A stretch of DNA of 64,000 bases from Panicum virgatum. Lineage: Eukaryota; Streptophyta; Magnoliopsida; Poales; Poaceae. Under the pieces are notes generated by a model that did not search any database, was not told the origin of the DNA, and worked only from the letters and a program-made list of their open reading frames with translations. Positions 47,059-58,283 of this stretch are shown here, one piece after another. Made by a program: the position numbers and the translations under genes. Each line of letters begins with the position of its first letter. Positions within the stretch are counted from its first letter, which is position 1. The stretch covers positions 2,648,531 to 2,712,530 of the forward strand of contig NC_053136.1 of assembly GCF_016808335.1 (NCBI RefSeq). Reading direction: 5' to 3'.

Positions 47059-47644
47059 TACTCTATACTCAACATTTATTCAAATGTAGTTCAACAATTT
47101 TAATAAACTACTTCAACATTTTATGGGAAATGTTGCGATAGTATCTAAAAAAAGTTCAACATGTATACCAAAATGTTGAATTAATGCATTTTGAATGTTT
47201 TAACTTTTATTAAAATAAAATATATTCATATTGAATCTTGTTTCGTTGTATAAAATTTAAGTAACATCATGGTTCAAACAAAATCCAAAACGCACTTATA
47301 GTTTGGAAGAAAAATAAAATCATAGTTTCACGTCCAAATGAAATCCTTCCAACCACCCTCCACAGCAGCCAACCAAACGTGGACACCTGTCCTGCTCCCC
47401 TTCGCAAACCAGCCTTGCGCGGAACCAGCTGCCCCAAGCGCTTTCATCTCGTCCGTTTGTTTACTTCTGCATTGATCTCAAACATTGAAAGATAGCTAAC
47501 AAAAAATCTATCGGAAGATATATAAGAAGTGTGGCTCGCGACGCTGTTGTAGCTGTGAGGCTCGCGCTGCACCGGATGAGCATCATCGAGTTCCTCCCTG
47601 ACCAAGAGCCTGCGGGCGAGTCAAAAAAAAAAAGCACATGCGGG
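47059..47644. other. Intergenic
   Basis: AT-rich with nothing recognised. Confidence 0.5.
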
Positions 47645-47654
47645 CCGGTGGTCC

Positions 47655-48944
47655 TACTCCTGGGAATGGATTGGACTAAATCCAAATTCAATTGGACTTT
47701 GGCATTTGGATTTTGCTGGATTTGGATGTAGTTGGATATGGATATCCATTTGCTTAAGATCTAATAGGATTAGATTCTGTTGGATAAAAAATAGGGGGTA
47801 ATCCAAATTTTATTGGATTATTAGACGAAGAGAACAGGCGAACTGTACGCAATGGCCACGGCAGCTTGCCTCCACGCACCAGCGTGGGCACTGGACCGCC
47901 AGCTCGGTAGCGGCGATGCCATGGCCGCCGGCGCCACGGCAGCCGGCGCAAATCCGGCTGCACGCTCCCCGTCGTGCCTGCGCGGCGCCTTCCCCATCCC
48001 AGCCACCATCGCCGCCGCCCACGTCCCCGCGCCACCGCTCGCCTGCCCGCTCCCCGTCCTGCTCTGCGCGGCGCACTCCCCGTTGCAGCCGCCGCCGCCC
48101 CTGTTCCTGCGCACCGCTTGCCTGCCCTCTCATGTCCCCGCGCCACCGCTCGCCTACCAGCTCCCCATCCTGCTCCACACGGCAGCCTGCAGGCCGCAGG
48201 CCTTCACCGACCGCCGGCTAGCCCCCAGCCCCGCAGCAGCGCAGGCCAGCGCTACCCTCGGCTTCCTGCTCCCACCGCCAGCTCCGGCTGCGCGCCCGCT
48301 CCGACGAGCGGATCTTGGCCTTCACCCTCGGCAGCGCGACACCGCCGTTAGTATTGAGCTTGGTGGGGTCGGAGAAGGCGCCCTTGACCGTGCGCGTCAT
48401 CTCGACGTCGCGTTCCGGTTCCTTGCCAGGATGCACCTTGACGGCGAGGACGCCGATGGCCACGAGCTGTTCGGTGTCGCCAGGGCATTGCTCGAGGAGG
48501 TGAACATGGTGCCCGTCGACGTCGGCGAGCACCTGACGCGGAAGAGCGTCGGCGACGATGCCGGCTCGTGCCTCGCGAGGCTGGTGGCAGCGCTACAAAA
48601 GGCCAAGGAGGCAGGCCACGCTGCGACGCGCCCGCGCCGCGCCTTGCACCTGCGCGCGCCACGTGCCTGCGCCTCACGCCGTCGCCGCTGCTAGTGTTCC
48701 GCGCCGGCGCTCGCCCTTCCGCGCCGCCAGGCCGCAGGCGGCTCGCCCCTCCGACTGGGCAGAGGTAGGGAATTAGGGATTTGGATGTGGTTGGATGTAT
48801 GTGGATGTTCATGAGTTTGGATTGGATAGGATTGGATGGTGGGGACTACATACTAGGATTGGATTGGATGTTAATGTGATATCAACTGGATGTTAATTGG
48901 ATATTGTTAGATGGATTTTGGATGATGATCCATTCCTAGGAGTA
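47655..48944. mobile_element. TIR element of 1290 bp carrying a gene fragment (Pack-MULE-like)
   Basis: Ends TACTCCTGGGAATGGAT and, inverted, TACTCCTAGGAATGGAT. The flanks CCGGTGGTCC and CCGGTGGAAC match at 8 of 10 positions, a size compatible with Mutator. AT-rich subterminal arms full of TTGGAT/ATCCAA surround a sharply GC-rich core (about 47850-48765) unlike its surroundings. That core contains a piece resembling an AAA-ATPase C-terminus. Confidence 0.65.
48376..48618 (+). pseudogene. Fragment resembling BCS1-type AAA-ATPase C-terminus
   Basis: Within an open frame (47852-48694) the residues HELFGVARALLEEVNMVPVD, VGEHLTRKS, DDAGSCLARLVAALQKAKEA have the order and spacing of the end of plant BCS1-like AAA-ATPases (LLEEVxMTPADVAEHLMPKS, then a helix rich in Leu/Ala/Lys). 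Just upstream SDERILAF in another frame recalls the DERI-F-T motif of the same family, followed by a shift. The rest of the open frame is low-complexity Pro/Ala. No ATPase Walker motifs remain. The match is from memory and moderate. Confidence 0.5.
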
Positions 48945-48954
48945 CCGGTGGAAC

Positions 48955-50333
48955 TACGGGGCAGGCCCATTTTTGCGAGCGAGAGAGAAGTCCTGCCCAT
49001 TCTACCATCCCTCGAAAGAGGACCAACCCAAACCCACGAACCACTCGTGTGACGGCGCCACGAACGAACCAGCTGGCAACAGCCGCCGACCTCGTTTCGT
49101 TTCCCCCATCTCGATTTGAACAACCCCCCACCCCCACCGGAGAGGAAGGCGGCGCAGGCCACCGCTTCAGGAAGCGAGGGGCATGGCGGAGGTGGTGTCA
49201 TCAGCATCCATGGCGGTGTTGGCGCTCGCGTTCGGCTCCTCCGCCGACCTTCCCTTCCTGGCTGCGGGCTCGGTGCCCGGGTCTTGTGACGACCCCTTTC
49301 ACACCGTCTTTCGCACCGCCGCACGCGGTGCCGTCATCGTGGTGCTCGAGTCGGTCAGCAGGGTCCCGTCACTGGCTCCATTTTGTCTCCTGTCCAGGTC
49401 CCGACCTGTAGAGGCCACGTGTTCCTTGTTAGGAATAAACACGCCATGGTTTGTTCCTGGCGTGTGTGTCGTGCTGCATCGCGTCGCGCCGGGTGTGTCT
49501 GCGTGTGCGTGTTGTTACGCGGCGGCGGCTGTGTTGAGTCCAGGGCTGGTGCGGTGTCTGTAGTATCATGTGTACACAGTGCCGAAGTTCAGGTCGTGTT
49601 CGGGCCGCCGCCGCCCGCCACCACCACCGCTCGGGGCCGCCGCCGCCCGCCACCACCACCGCTCGGGGCCGCCGCCGCCGACCTCCGCTCGGAGGGAGTG
49701 AAGGAGGAGGAGGTGGCCGCCGCCTGGTTGCTATATGGAGGAGTGGGAGTGTTGAAAAAAAAGAAGATAAAGTTAGGGTTTCTGCAAAATTTTGCTTTTC
49801 GGGCTAACGGACTGAGCCTAATCTATTAAGCCGGTTGAGTTCCATTGCCTGCCTCGGTGAATAGACATTAACCGTGGTGATTATTTTAAAAGTGCCCGCC
49901 TCGGTTAATCAATTTTGCGAGGTGGTTTATTGCAACCGTTTCAATTAATAAAAAATGACCGTCTCGGTTCACCGATACGGTTAAAAATTGTGTCCACCTT
50001 CGAGACAAATTTTAAAGGTTACTGTTAATGTTTTTTAGTACTGCCACCCCGGCCGCTGGTGACCTTGCCGATGGCTGCTCCGCCCACCAGCCACCCTCTC
50101 CCCCTCCCCTAACTCGCAACCCCGTCGGCAACCCAAAGTCCGGCCGCCGGAGCTCGCCGGGGAAGAAGCACAATGCTTCTGCGATGGATACCGGGAAATC
50201 TCATCACCACCGTTTTCCATTCCTACAACAATTGGGAGCCCTCCTCGACCTCTAGCCTCAACATCATCCAGGATTACTTCAACAACAAGGATAAGCTTCC
50301 ATACTTCAACACCACTGACAATCTAGACACCGT
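48955..50333. other. Intergenic with short GC-rich frames
   Basis: A frame at 49183-49563 starts MAEVVSSAS but is otherwise unrecognised. Tandem copies (about 39 bp) of a CCGCCGCCCGCCACCACCAC unit lie at 49601-49690. CCTCGGTTAATC-like phrases at 49880-50000 recall CACTA ends but no CACTA terminus is present. Confidence 0.45.
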
Positions 50334-50482
50334 GGGCATGCAGTGTGAGTAAAGCTTGCGACAATTCTGTTGGTGACATGCCCAAGAGGCAATTATGCAT
50401 GGGAAGTGGGCATACAGTGTGAGTAAAGCTTGCGATAATTCTGTTGGTGATATGCCCAAGAGGCAATTATGCGTGGAAAGGA
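50334..50482 (+). repeat. Tandem duplication, period 74 bp
   Basis: Two copies of a unit beginning GGGCAT(G/A)CAGTGTGAG (50334 and 50408), differing at a handful of positions. Confidence 0.85.
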
Positions 50483-50490
50483 TATTGTCC

Positions 50491-50661
50491 TGTTGACACC
50501 AAATTTTGGTAAATTTGATATACTCTGAATTTTGAAGCAATCGGCTGTTAGCGTATTTAGATAAAGTATCAACGTGGAAGCCGATATGCATTGGCAGCTG
50601 CCGATAGAGCCAGAAGCATGCACACGTGTGGAGAGTTATTGCCTGGTATGGATTCCACCTG
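50491..50661 (+). repeat. Left part of an interrupted LTR
   Basis: Starts TGTTGACACCAAATTTTGG, a typical LTR beginning. It is continuous with 62010-62646 once the nested insertions are removed. No matching 5-bp flanks found (TGTCC, GCTTC), so this could be an LTR that lost its partner by rearrangement. Confidence 0.45.
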
Positions 50662-50666
50662 GTATT

Positions 50667-51440
50667 TGAAGCGTCCCCTCATAAGAGAAGATCTAAATGT
50701 GATACAAACATCAGTCCCAGGAGGCTGATGACACATTTATTACATCAGATGGTTCATCACCGTACAACTCTACGCGGTAGTGAGCAGAGAAGCGCCACTA
50801 TCGCGAGGATTACAACCCACACCCACACAACGATATTAATTATAAAAAAAGGGGTCATCAGAGTCTTGCGCCATGCGGTATCTCCTGCGGGTGACCCTAA
50901 TCCACAGGCAAGGCTGGGTGCAGGACGGTACCCTACTCGACGTCCTCGGGAACGAAGTCTGGGTCTTCCTCTGTAAAAATTTAGAATGGGGTGAGTACAA
51001 ACGTACTCAGCAAGTCCAACCACACCCACAGAGGGGGTATAAACAGAATATAATGCACAAGGTAAATCAAGGATAAGGCTAGGGTTTGTTTTGCGGAAAG
51101 CAATATTTTATGCAGTGGTTCATTTGAATGAAAGCATTTTCCAAAACCAGTTTTCATGTACCGAGTAACATGAGGGGTTGATCCACACAGGATCCAAGTT
51201 TTAAGCTGCTACCGGACTCCTCATCCGCCGTAGCACACGGCACAACTGCCGGATACATTTCCAAAACAACTCACGCCAACCCATCCCACAATAAACAGTA
51301 GTTATGTGACCACACCGTAACTCGCCCAGTACCGTGGGCACAACTATTCGAATAGATTTTAACTCTACAGAGGTGTGCAACTTTACCCACAAGCGGGGTA
51401 CCGCAACTCGATCACCTTAGTGTCGGTGCAGATCCCAACA
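50667..51440 (-). repeat. Solo LTR, 774 bp
   Basis: TG...CA ends and perfect 5-bp TSD GTATT (50662-50666, 51441-51445), with no internal region. Read on the minus strand it begins TGTTGGGATCTGCACCGACAC. Confidence 0.82.
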
Positions 51441-51465
51441 GTATTAAAGGGCAGCACATGGCTGG

Positions 51466-51597
51466 TGTTGAGAATTGGCAAACACCACACACTCTGGGAG
51501 GGGGGGGGGGGGGGTTGACCTTTCATTATATAGGACGTATAGGCTTGGGTTACAAGAAACACAATACAAGCACAATACAAACTCTATATATCTAACA
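51466..51597 (-). repeat. 3' LTR of copia element 2
   Basis: 132 bp. Contains a 15-base G run (51500-51514) where the other LTR has GGGAAGAGAGG, which explains most of the length difference. Confidence 0.9.
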
Positions 51598-51599
51598 TC

Positions 51600-52457
51600 C
51601 GCCCACAGTCGCAGGGGTAGCCTGACGGACTCCAAGACTAGACCTAAAATCAGTAAACAACTGTAAAGGAAGACCCTTAATCATGATGTCAGCAAACTGA
51701 TGTGAAGATAGCACATGAAGAACCCAAACTTGTCCCAGAGCCACCTTCTCGTGGACAAAGTGAATGTCAATCTCAATGTGCTTTGTTCATCAATGATGAA
51801 CAAGGTTCGCTGTCATATAAACAGCATTGACATTGTCACAATAGACGAGCGTAGCCTTCGAGAGGGGTATATGAAGCTCCTGAAGTAACTGTCGCAGCCA
51901 GCAACACTCAGCCACAGCATGTGCAACAGCCATGTACTCAGCCTCAGCACTAGAACGAGATACTTTAGTCTGTCTCTTGGATGACCATTAAACCAGAGTG
52001 TCACCAAGAAAAATAGAGTATCCTGAAGTAGATCGCCTGGAGTTAGGACAGCCAGCCCAATCTGCATCTGTGTAGGCTGTAAGCGAATCGACCGGTCCAG
52101 TGCCGATGTGAAGGCCAGAAGACAGCGTGCCCTTCACATACCGTAGGATACGCTTCACAAGCGCTAGATGAGGTTCGCGAGGATCATGCATAAATAGACA
52201 AACTTGCTGAACAACATATGCAAGATCAGGACGAGTAAGAGTGAGATACCGTAAGGCTCCAGCCAAACTCCTGTACTCAGAGGGATCAGCAACTGGTGCA
52301 CCATCTGTAGCCGAGAGTATTGCCTTGGTGTCCATTGGCGTCGTCGTAGAGTGACACTCACTCATACCAGCTTGCTGAAGGAGATCCAAAGCACACTGAC
52401 GCTGAGATAGGAACATGCCATCTGAAGAACGGGTAACTGATATCCCCAAGAAGTGAT
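51600..52457 (-). pseudogene. Copia element 2 Pol, C-terminal half (RT end and RNase H)
   Basis: Picks up exactly where the other half stops: HHFLGISVTRSSDGMFLSQRQ, then SLAGALRYLTLTRPDLAY, YTDADWAGCPNSRRSTSG. RNase H (SSAEAEYM, YCDNVNAVY) follows beyond a TAA at 51988. Two adjacent TGA codons lie at 51787-51792. Confidence 0.85.
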
Positions 52458-52462
52458 GAAGA

Positions 52463-52984
52463 TGTTTGGATCTAGGGCTTGATCACCAGACAGAAAAAGT
52501 AGAACGAAGGTTCAAAGCAACGAGGAACACAATGGAATAGTTTGCACAATCGAAACTGCACAGTAATTCTTAAAGTGTTTAACCCCGTATAATGTTGGGT
52601 GGGAGGGGGTATTTATACCCCCAACCTTATTACAACATTCCAAGAATGCCCCTCCGGTTTTCCCGGAGGTTAAGAGATTATTTCAGGGGTATTTGGTAAT
52701 GCCACTAGGTAAGACAGTTCAACTTGTACACTCCTACCTAGATCACATGTTTCGTGACTCGTGGCAACCTTCGGTAAGCACCTTCGGTAGGCTACGTGTG
52801 GCGTCACCCTCAGTGTTCGCTACCGAGCCGTCCGCTGCATCCCGAAGGTTCTTGTTATATCCTTCGGGAGGGCGGCTCCGATCAGTCCCCGGAATCTTCG
52901 AATTCTGGGATTGGTATGCGTCCCTGTTTTTCACCAAAGGAAAAGGGAAAAGGTGATTCTGATCATTAGTGAGCATCCCCAACA
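52463..52984 (-). repeat. 3' LTR of gypsy element 2
   Basis: Lacks a 50-bp block present in the other LTR between GAGCAT and CCCCAACA. A TATTTATA (TATA on the minus strand) lies at 52610-52617. Confidence 0.9.
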
Positions 52985-53193
52985 GTAGCCCCTCGTGGGC
53001 GAGGCCCGACTTCAACTGGCTGAACCCTCGAAGAAAGAAGATCAGACAAGACACTCATGCGAAAGGGTCTCCCCGAAGGTCGGAGGTGGGCGTGAACCAA
53101 AGGTGTTTCGTGACACGCGTCGTGGCTTGATTCGTCGTCGTTCTGACTTCTCCTCGATTTTACCGTTGGGTGAACAGTGCGAAGTTACCCCCC

Positions 53194-53201
53194 TATAAAA
53201 A
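53194..53201 (+). promoter_or_regulatory. TATA box for the antisense gene of gypsy element 2
   Basis: CCCCCCTATAAAAAGGGG on the plus strand, about 240 bases upstream of the ATG at 53435. Confidence 0.6.
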
Positions 53202-53434
53202 GGGGCGAGGGAGGAAGTCACTTTCACGCTCACAATTTTGCAAACCTTCGCCAGCTTGTCTATTTCGACATGCGGCACTTTTCGATTCGCTCCATCCTTC
53301 GAGGCGTGAAAGCGACTTCTTTCGTCCCATCCTTTGAGGCACTGAAGTGAGCTAAAGAAAGGCATTTGTGGAGTGCTCTGCTGACTCTTTGTAAGTTTTT
53401 TTTGGGCGATACTGACTGGTTGGTCTGTTCAGGA

Positions 53435-54394
53435 ATGGCCCGATTGAAGGTTACTGCCAGGCCTATTGGATCTGAAGATATTGAACCTTCGGAGGAGGAA
53501 AGGAGGTTGTTGAGCAAGGGGGAGGAAGATTTGTGGAACATGGACGCTGACCCCTCGGAGTTGATGGGTTCCCGCGAGAAGCCTCCTCCTACTCTCATTT
53601 TTGGTCAGTCATGGGCGACCCAAGACTTGGTTGAAAGTTATGAGCAGAAGGGATATTTTGGTCCCGGGGTCTACCGTGCTCCCGAGGATGAAATAACACC
53701 GGATCCGCATGACGGAGAGTGTGTTGTTTTTCGAGATTTCTTTGCTACTGGATTGCGACTCCCGCTGGATCCTGCTTTTTCGAAGATCCTAGCTCGCTTT
53801 GGTCTTCGGATGCACCACATGACACCCAACGCGATCGTGCAATTGTCGAAGTTCTTTTGGGCGGTTAAGACCTTCGAGGGCCCAGTGAGCGTGGATGCTT
53901 TCTGCAGGCTTTATGAGATGCATCCACAAGGTCGGAGGGTTTCTTTTGATGAAGATCCGCAAGTGTATTCTGCCCAAAGTGCTTGTTGCTCTTTTCATCC
54001 GAGGCGGACAAACAAGACTCAGGGGATTGAGAAGATGGAATTATCCTACTGCCAAAAGAACAAATGGGAGGATGATTGGGAGCAGTATTGGTTTTATGCG
54101 AAGATAGGCTTTCCAAGTGAAGATTCTTCGGGAGAGATTTTTTATCCTCTTGGATTGAGGATTGAAGAGTTTAAACATGTGACCAAGGCTGACTTCCGTA
54201 GGACCACGCCTGGCTACAAGGAGTGCTGCTCTGCGTTTGCTTCTGCGGTGCGGGTGGTGAGCGGCCGCGACCTGATTGAAGAATATTTGGCCGCGAAGGT
54301 TTGGCCATTGACCAGGGGGTGGTTGTCAGGACCTTTTTCGAAGGTCCGTGTTGCTGGTTTGAAGCCCATTTGCTTATTCCTGCTGACCTGCTGA
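53435..54394 (+). CDS. Antisense gene of gypsy element 2 (Transposase_28-like, truncated)
   Basis: Starts MARLKVTARPIGSEDIEPSE and runs about 319 codons. The central part, FFATGLRLPLDPAFSKIL, RFGLRMHHMTPNAIVQLSKF, WAVKTFEGPVSVDAFCRLYE, has the same layout as exon 1 of the antisense gene in gypsy element 1 (entry phrase, -TPNAI-, then the -F-RLYE helix). The open frame ends abruptly at the junction with the sense RNase H, so downstream exons are lost. The ATG follows a TTCAG, and a donor-like GTAAGT is at 53391, but 43 bases would be too short for a normal plant intron. No catalytic motif; unknown role. Confidence 0.65.
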   Translation: MARLKVTARPIGSEDIEPSEEERRLLSKGEEDLWNMDADPSELMGSREKPPPTLIFGQSWATQDLVESYEQKGYFGPGVYRAPEDEITPDPHDGECVVFRDFFATGLRLPLDPAFSKILARFGLRMHHMTPNAIVQLSKFFWAVKTFEGPVSVDAFCRLYEMHPQGRRVSFDEDPQVYSAQSACCSFHPRRTNKTQGIEKMELSYCQKNKWEDDWEQYWFYAKIGFPSEDSSGEIFYPLGLRIEEFKHVTKADFRRTTPGYKECCSAFASAVRVVSGRDLIEEYLAAKVWPLTRGWLSGPFSKVRVAGLKPICLFLLTC

Positions 54395-56812
54395 CCCTTT
54401 TCTGTTGTGGAAAAGGTCATGCAACAGTTGGTCAGTGATTGCCACAATCTTGTAAGCTTCGAAGTAATGTCTCAGCTTTCTTGATGCCATGACAACGGCA
54501 TAACCAATTTTCTCTAACTTGGAGTAGAATAATTTGGAGCAAGACAATGCCTCTGAGGCGAAGTATACAGGCAACTGCTTTTGCCGACCTTCGACTATTC
54601 TTCCCACCACTAGGGCTGCGCTGACATCTGTTTGAGAGGCGGATGTGTCCAGTAAGAGAGTTTCTTCGGGGTTGGGTGAGGTCATCTTGGTCAAGTTTTC
54701 CAAGTAGTTTTTTCAATTCCCTAAATGCTTTCTTCTGTTCTTCTCCCCACTCAAACTTGCTGGAGCTTCGGAGAGTTTTGAAGAACGGTAAGCTTCGGTC
54801 TGCTGAACGAGGGATGAATCTATTCAATGCTGCTATTCTACCAGTTAGCTTTTGCACGTCCCTTACGGACTGTGGCTCTTTCATGTTTCGGAGTGCTTTA
54901 ACTTTATTTGGGTTCGCCTCTATGCCTTTTGTTGATACAAGGCATCCAAGAACTTTGCCTTTGTCTACTCCAGAGACACATTTTTCCGAATTTAGACTTA
55001 GGTTCGCCTTCAGAAGGTTGGCGAAGGTTTCTGCCAAGTCTGCCACATGGTTTTTTCTTTCAGCACTTGTTACCACTATGTCATCGACATAGGCCAACAC
55101 GTTTCTTCTTAGTTGAGGGCCTAAAACAGTTGAGGACATTCTCGAGAATGACTGTCCGGCATTTTTTTAAACCTTCGGGCATCCTAACGAAACAATATGT
55201 TCCGAAAGGGGTTATGAAGCTCGTTTTTTCTTCGTCTTCTCTCTTCATCCAGATTTGATGATATCCGAAGAAGCAGTCTAGGAGTAACATCAGTTAGCTA
55301 TTGACTGCATCATCAACGACTTTGTCGATTCTTGGTAGGGGGAAGTCATCCTTCGGACAGGCCTTGTTCAGGTCGGTGAAGTCTATGCACATTCTCCATT
55401 TGCCATTTTTCCTTTTTACTGGCACAGTGTTGGCCAGCCAAGTAGGATATTTTACTTCTCTTATGACTTTCGCATCGAGAAGCCTCTGGACTTCTGCTTT
55501 TACTGCTGCGACTTTTTCATCAGACATCTTGCGAAGTCTCTGCTTTTTAGGCTTTATCTTCGGATCAATATCCAACCTGTGTTCTATGATGTCTCGGCTT
55601 ATGCCGCGAAGGTCACTTGCTGACCAAGCGAAGACATCTTTGTTTTTTGTTTAAGAACTCCAGTAGTTCATGTTCTTTCTCTGGTTCGAGAGCTGCATTG
55701 ATTGTTACTTGCCTATCTGGAAGGTGCTTGTCGAGTATTACTTTCTTCACTTGACACTCTTGCTGGAATGTGTCCTCTTTGTCTCTCTTTGGCTTTTTGA
55801 GTGGTGGGGGTTTTTTGTCAGTTTCGACCAAATGGACATTCCTTTGTCCGGGAGTGACACCACATTCGATATCTCTAGCCAATTGTTGGTTGCCTCGAAC
55901 AGTGATTACTCCTTTACTTGCAGGCATCTTCATGCACAAGTAGAGCTAATGGGCGATTGCCTCGAATTTGTTAATGAGGCCACGACCGAAGATTGCATTG
56001 TAGGGGTAGTTCATTTCTACAACGTCGAAAGTGACGTGCTCTGTCCTTGGGTTTGAGAGGTCCCCGAAGGATACAGGGAGAGTTATCTTTCCTAAGGCGT
56101 TGACCCATTTGCCTCCGAAGCCGATGAGCGGGACATCTGCTGGTTGTAGGAGGTTACGGTCTATATTCATGCGATCGAAGGTGCTTGAGAAGATGATGTC
56201 TGCGGAGCTTCCCGTATCGACCATTATTTTTCCGATGGTCCAGCCTTGTATGTTGGCATCGATGACTAATGCATCTGTGTGGGGAAAGCTGAGCAGGTCT
56301 ACATCTTCTTCGGAGAAAACTATAGGCAAGTGAGACCATTGTATTTCCTTGACGGGTCCGTCCACCAAGATGGTGTGGACCTGTCGAAAATAGTCTCTTC
56401 TTTGCCTTTTGTTCTCAAATTCTAGAGATGATCCCCTTATATTGGCATTATCATGCCAAAGGTTGGGAGTGATGCAGGTTGGGTATTTTGTGTGGTTTGG
56501 TTGTCTTGTTTGAGTGGGGGACCTGGCGGAGGTGGTGGCAGCTCTTCTTGGGTTGCTTGGGTTGTGGGCGTGGGAGGCAGCCTTGTGTGGCTTTGCTGCG
56601 GAGGTTGCCAGTTGATTGGGTAAGGGTTGTAGCTGAAGGTTGGCAAAGGCTGGAAATGGGGGGGGGGTTAAAAGTTGGTTGTGGAGTTTGTAATTGTTGT
56701 GTTTGCTGAATAGGCCAGCTAGTGTGCCCCACAAGTTTGGCTTTCTTTTCAGCCTCCATTCTCTCAAGCGTCGTTTTCTTCTCAGGACACTAATTGGTCC
56801 TATGGCCAGCAT
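54374..56812 (-). pseudogene. Gypsy element 2 protease-RT-RNase H, broken
   Basis: Protease VDTGSSADIIF and second-lobe NAIFGRGLIN; TAG at 55946. After a shift in an A-run near 55640, RT reads DIDPKIKPKKQRLRK, WRMCIDFTDLNKACPKDDFP, then TAA at 55294, then LDCFFGYHQI, AYVDDIVVTS. RNase H starts LDTSASQTDVSAAL and stops near 54380 (YFEAYKIVAITDQ). There are at least three frameshifts. Integrase and the second RNase H are deleted. Confidence 0.85.
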
Positions 56813-57997
56813 CTACCCCATGGAAGTGGCAGTATAGTTTTTGCGGACCTTCCGGAGGTCCACGACCTCGACCTCTCCCCTTTCCCCGGCCCCTATTGGA
56901 CCTGCTTCTTTGGTTGTGTTCTTTGGAGTTGTTATCTTGCTCCTTCGAAGGTTGTGTGGGTGGATCGAACTCTTCTTGCTGATCCGTGTCTTGCGAAGGT
57001 TCCACAAGAAGTATGTATTGATGTTGATTTGGGTTGGCTTGGTTGCTTTGCTACCAATTCTGCTGCTGCCTCATCAGCTTTCTTTGTTCCACTCTGCGTT
57101 TGTGGTCCGCTTCGGACTATGCGTATTTTTCTACCTCTGCATATAATTCTGACAGACTTGTTGGTGGTTCTCTGTCGAGGTGAGATGCCAATTGTCTTGG
57201 GAGGAGACCTTCGATGAATTTTGCTATTGCATCTTTTTCAGAGAAGTTTGGAGTTTGTGTTTTTTTCTGCACAAATCTCCGAAGGTACTCGGGTAGTGGT
57301 TCTCTGTCCATTTGTATGCAACTAAATTGCTGCAAGGTGTTGATGGTTAACCTTTTGAAAACTTGAAAGTCTTGTTTGAGTCTTTCTTTGAGTTGCACCC
57401 AGCTTTGAATTGAGAGAGGTTGGATGTACGAGTACCAGTTTGCAACTGGGCCTTCGCACGCCATGACGAAGGACTTTGCCATGATAGGATCATCTCCGCC
57501 AGCTGAGGCAATTGTAGCTTCGTGAGTCATTATGAACTGTGAGGGGTCGACTGATCCGTCGTACTTTGGCAGTTGGATTGGTTTGTAGCCGTATGGCCAG
57601 GATGTGAGTGGCAAGGCGATTGACAGCAACGATGTTGGGTCGAATGAAGGGTTTGGTTGGAATTGTTGATCTTGATGGATGTGGTTTGTCTAGCGAAGGT
57701 CTTGACCTTCGTGGTGTTTGGATGTTTCAGCTGCTGCGTGTGTGCTTTGTGACTCTTGCAGTTGCTCGACTTCTTCCTGCGTTTTCTGGATTTCTGCTTG
57801 TATTTCTGTGACTCTATGTTTGGCTATGGCTAGTTTTTGGGCTTGTTCCGCTGCTCTTTTCTAGGTTGCAAGTTGATTGGCCAGGTGAGCTTTCTTCATT
57901 TCTAGTGCTCGAAGCTCAAGATTGAGTTCATCGTGCATGTTTTGCTCAAGCTGGTCATCTTCGTGCTGGGAGAGGTTGTTCTGTGCTTCAACTTCGG

Positions 57998-58029
<32 letters not shown>

Positions 58030-58244
58030 TTTTGTGATTGTGACGCAGCTGCTGCCTTTTTGTTTGCTACTGCTGTTTTTTTTGCTTGGAGAGCATGCTG
58101 TGCTTGTGCGTGCTTCTCCTGCTTAGCCAACTGTGCGACTGTTGGTTCGGTTAGTGGGGATTGTCCAATGGGGACTTCATGAAGGTTGAGATCTTGGGCG
58201 TTTGAGGCGCCTGGGTTGGTGGTTTTCCTCTTTGGTGGAGCCAT
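56790..58244 (-). pseudogene. Gypsy element 2 Gag, broken by five TAG codons
   Basis: Starts MAPPKRKTTNPGASNAQ, a Lys/Ala/Gln coiled coil, then the Gag core (LPKYDGSVDPSQFIMTHEA, CEGPVANWYSYIQPLSIQSW, FVQKKTQTPNFSEKDA) and an Arg/Gly stretch before a YCHFHGVDAGHRTN knuckle. One single frame throughout, with TAG at 57861, 57690, 57117, 57051 and 56790. All are readable as former CAG (Gln). Confidence 0.85.
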
Positions 58245-58283
58245 CGTAGGGTAGTTTTCGAGCTAAGAACACGGGTGGGCGTC

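Noticed and set aside
47852..48694. 280-codon frame taken as a host gene
   Set aside because: It lies inside a TIR element, is low-complexity for most of its length and has only a fragment of a known domain.
49183..49563. Frame starting MAEVVSSAS as a possible NLR first exon
   Set aside because: The similarity is limited to the first few residues; no NB-ARC or LRR motif follows.
49870..50000. CACTA-like CCTCGGTTAATC phrases
   Set aside because: No CACTA terminus and no 3-bp duplication could be found.
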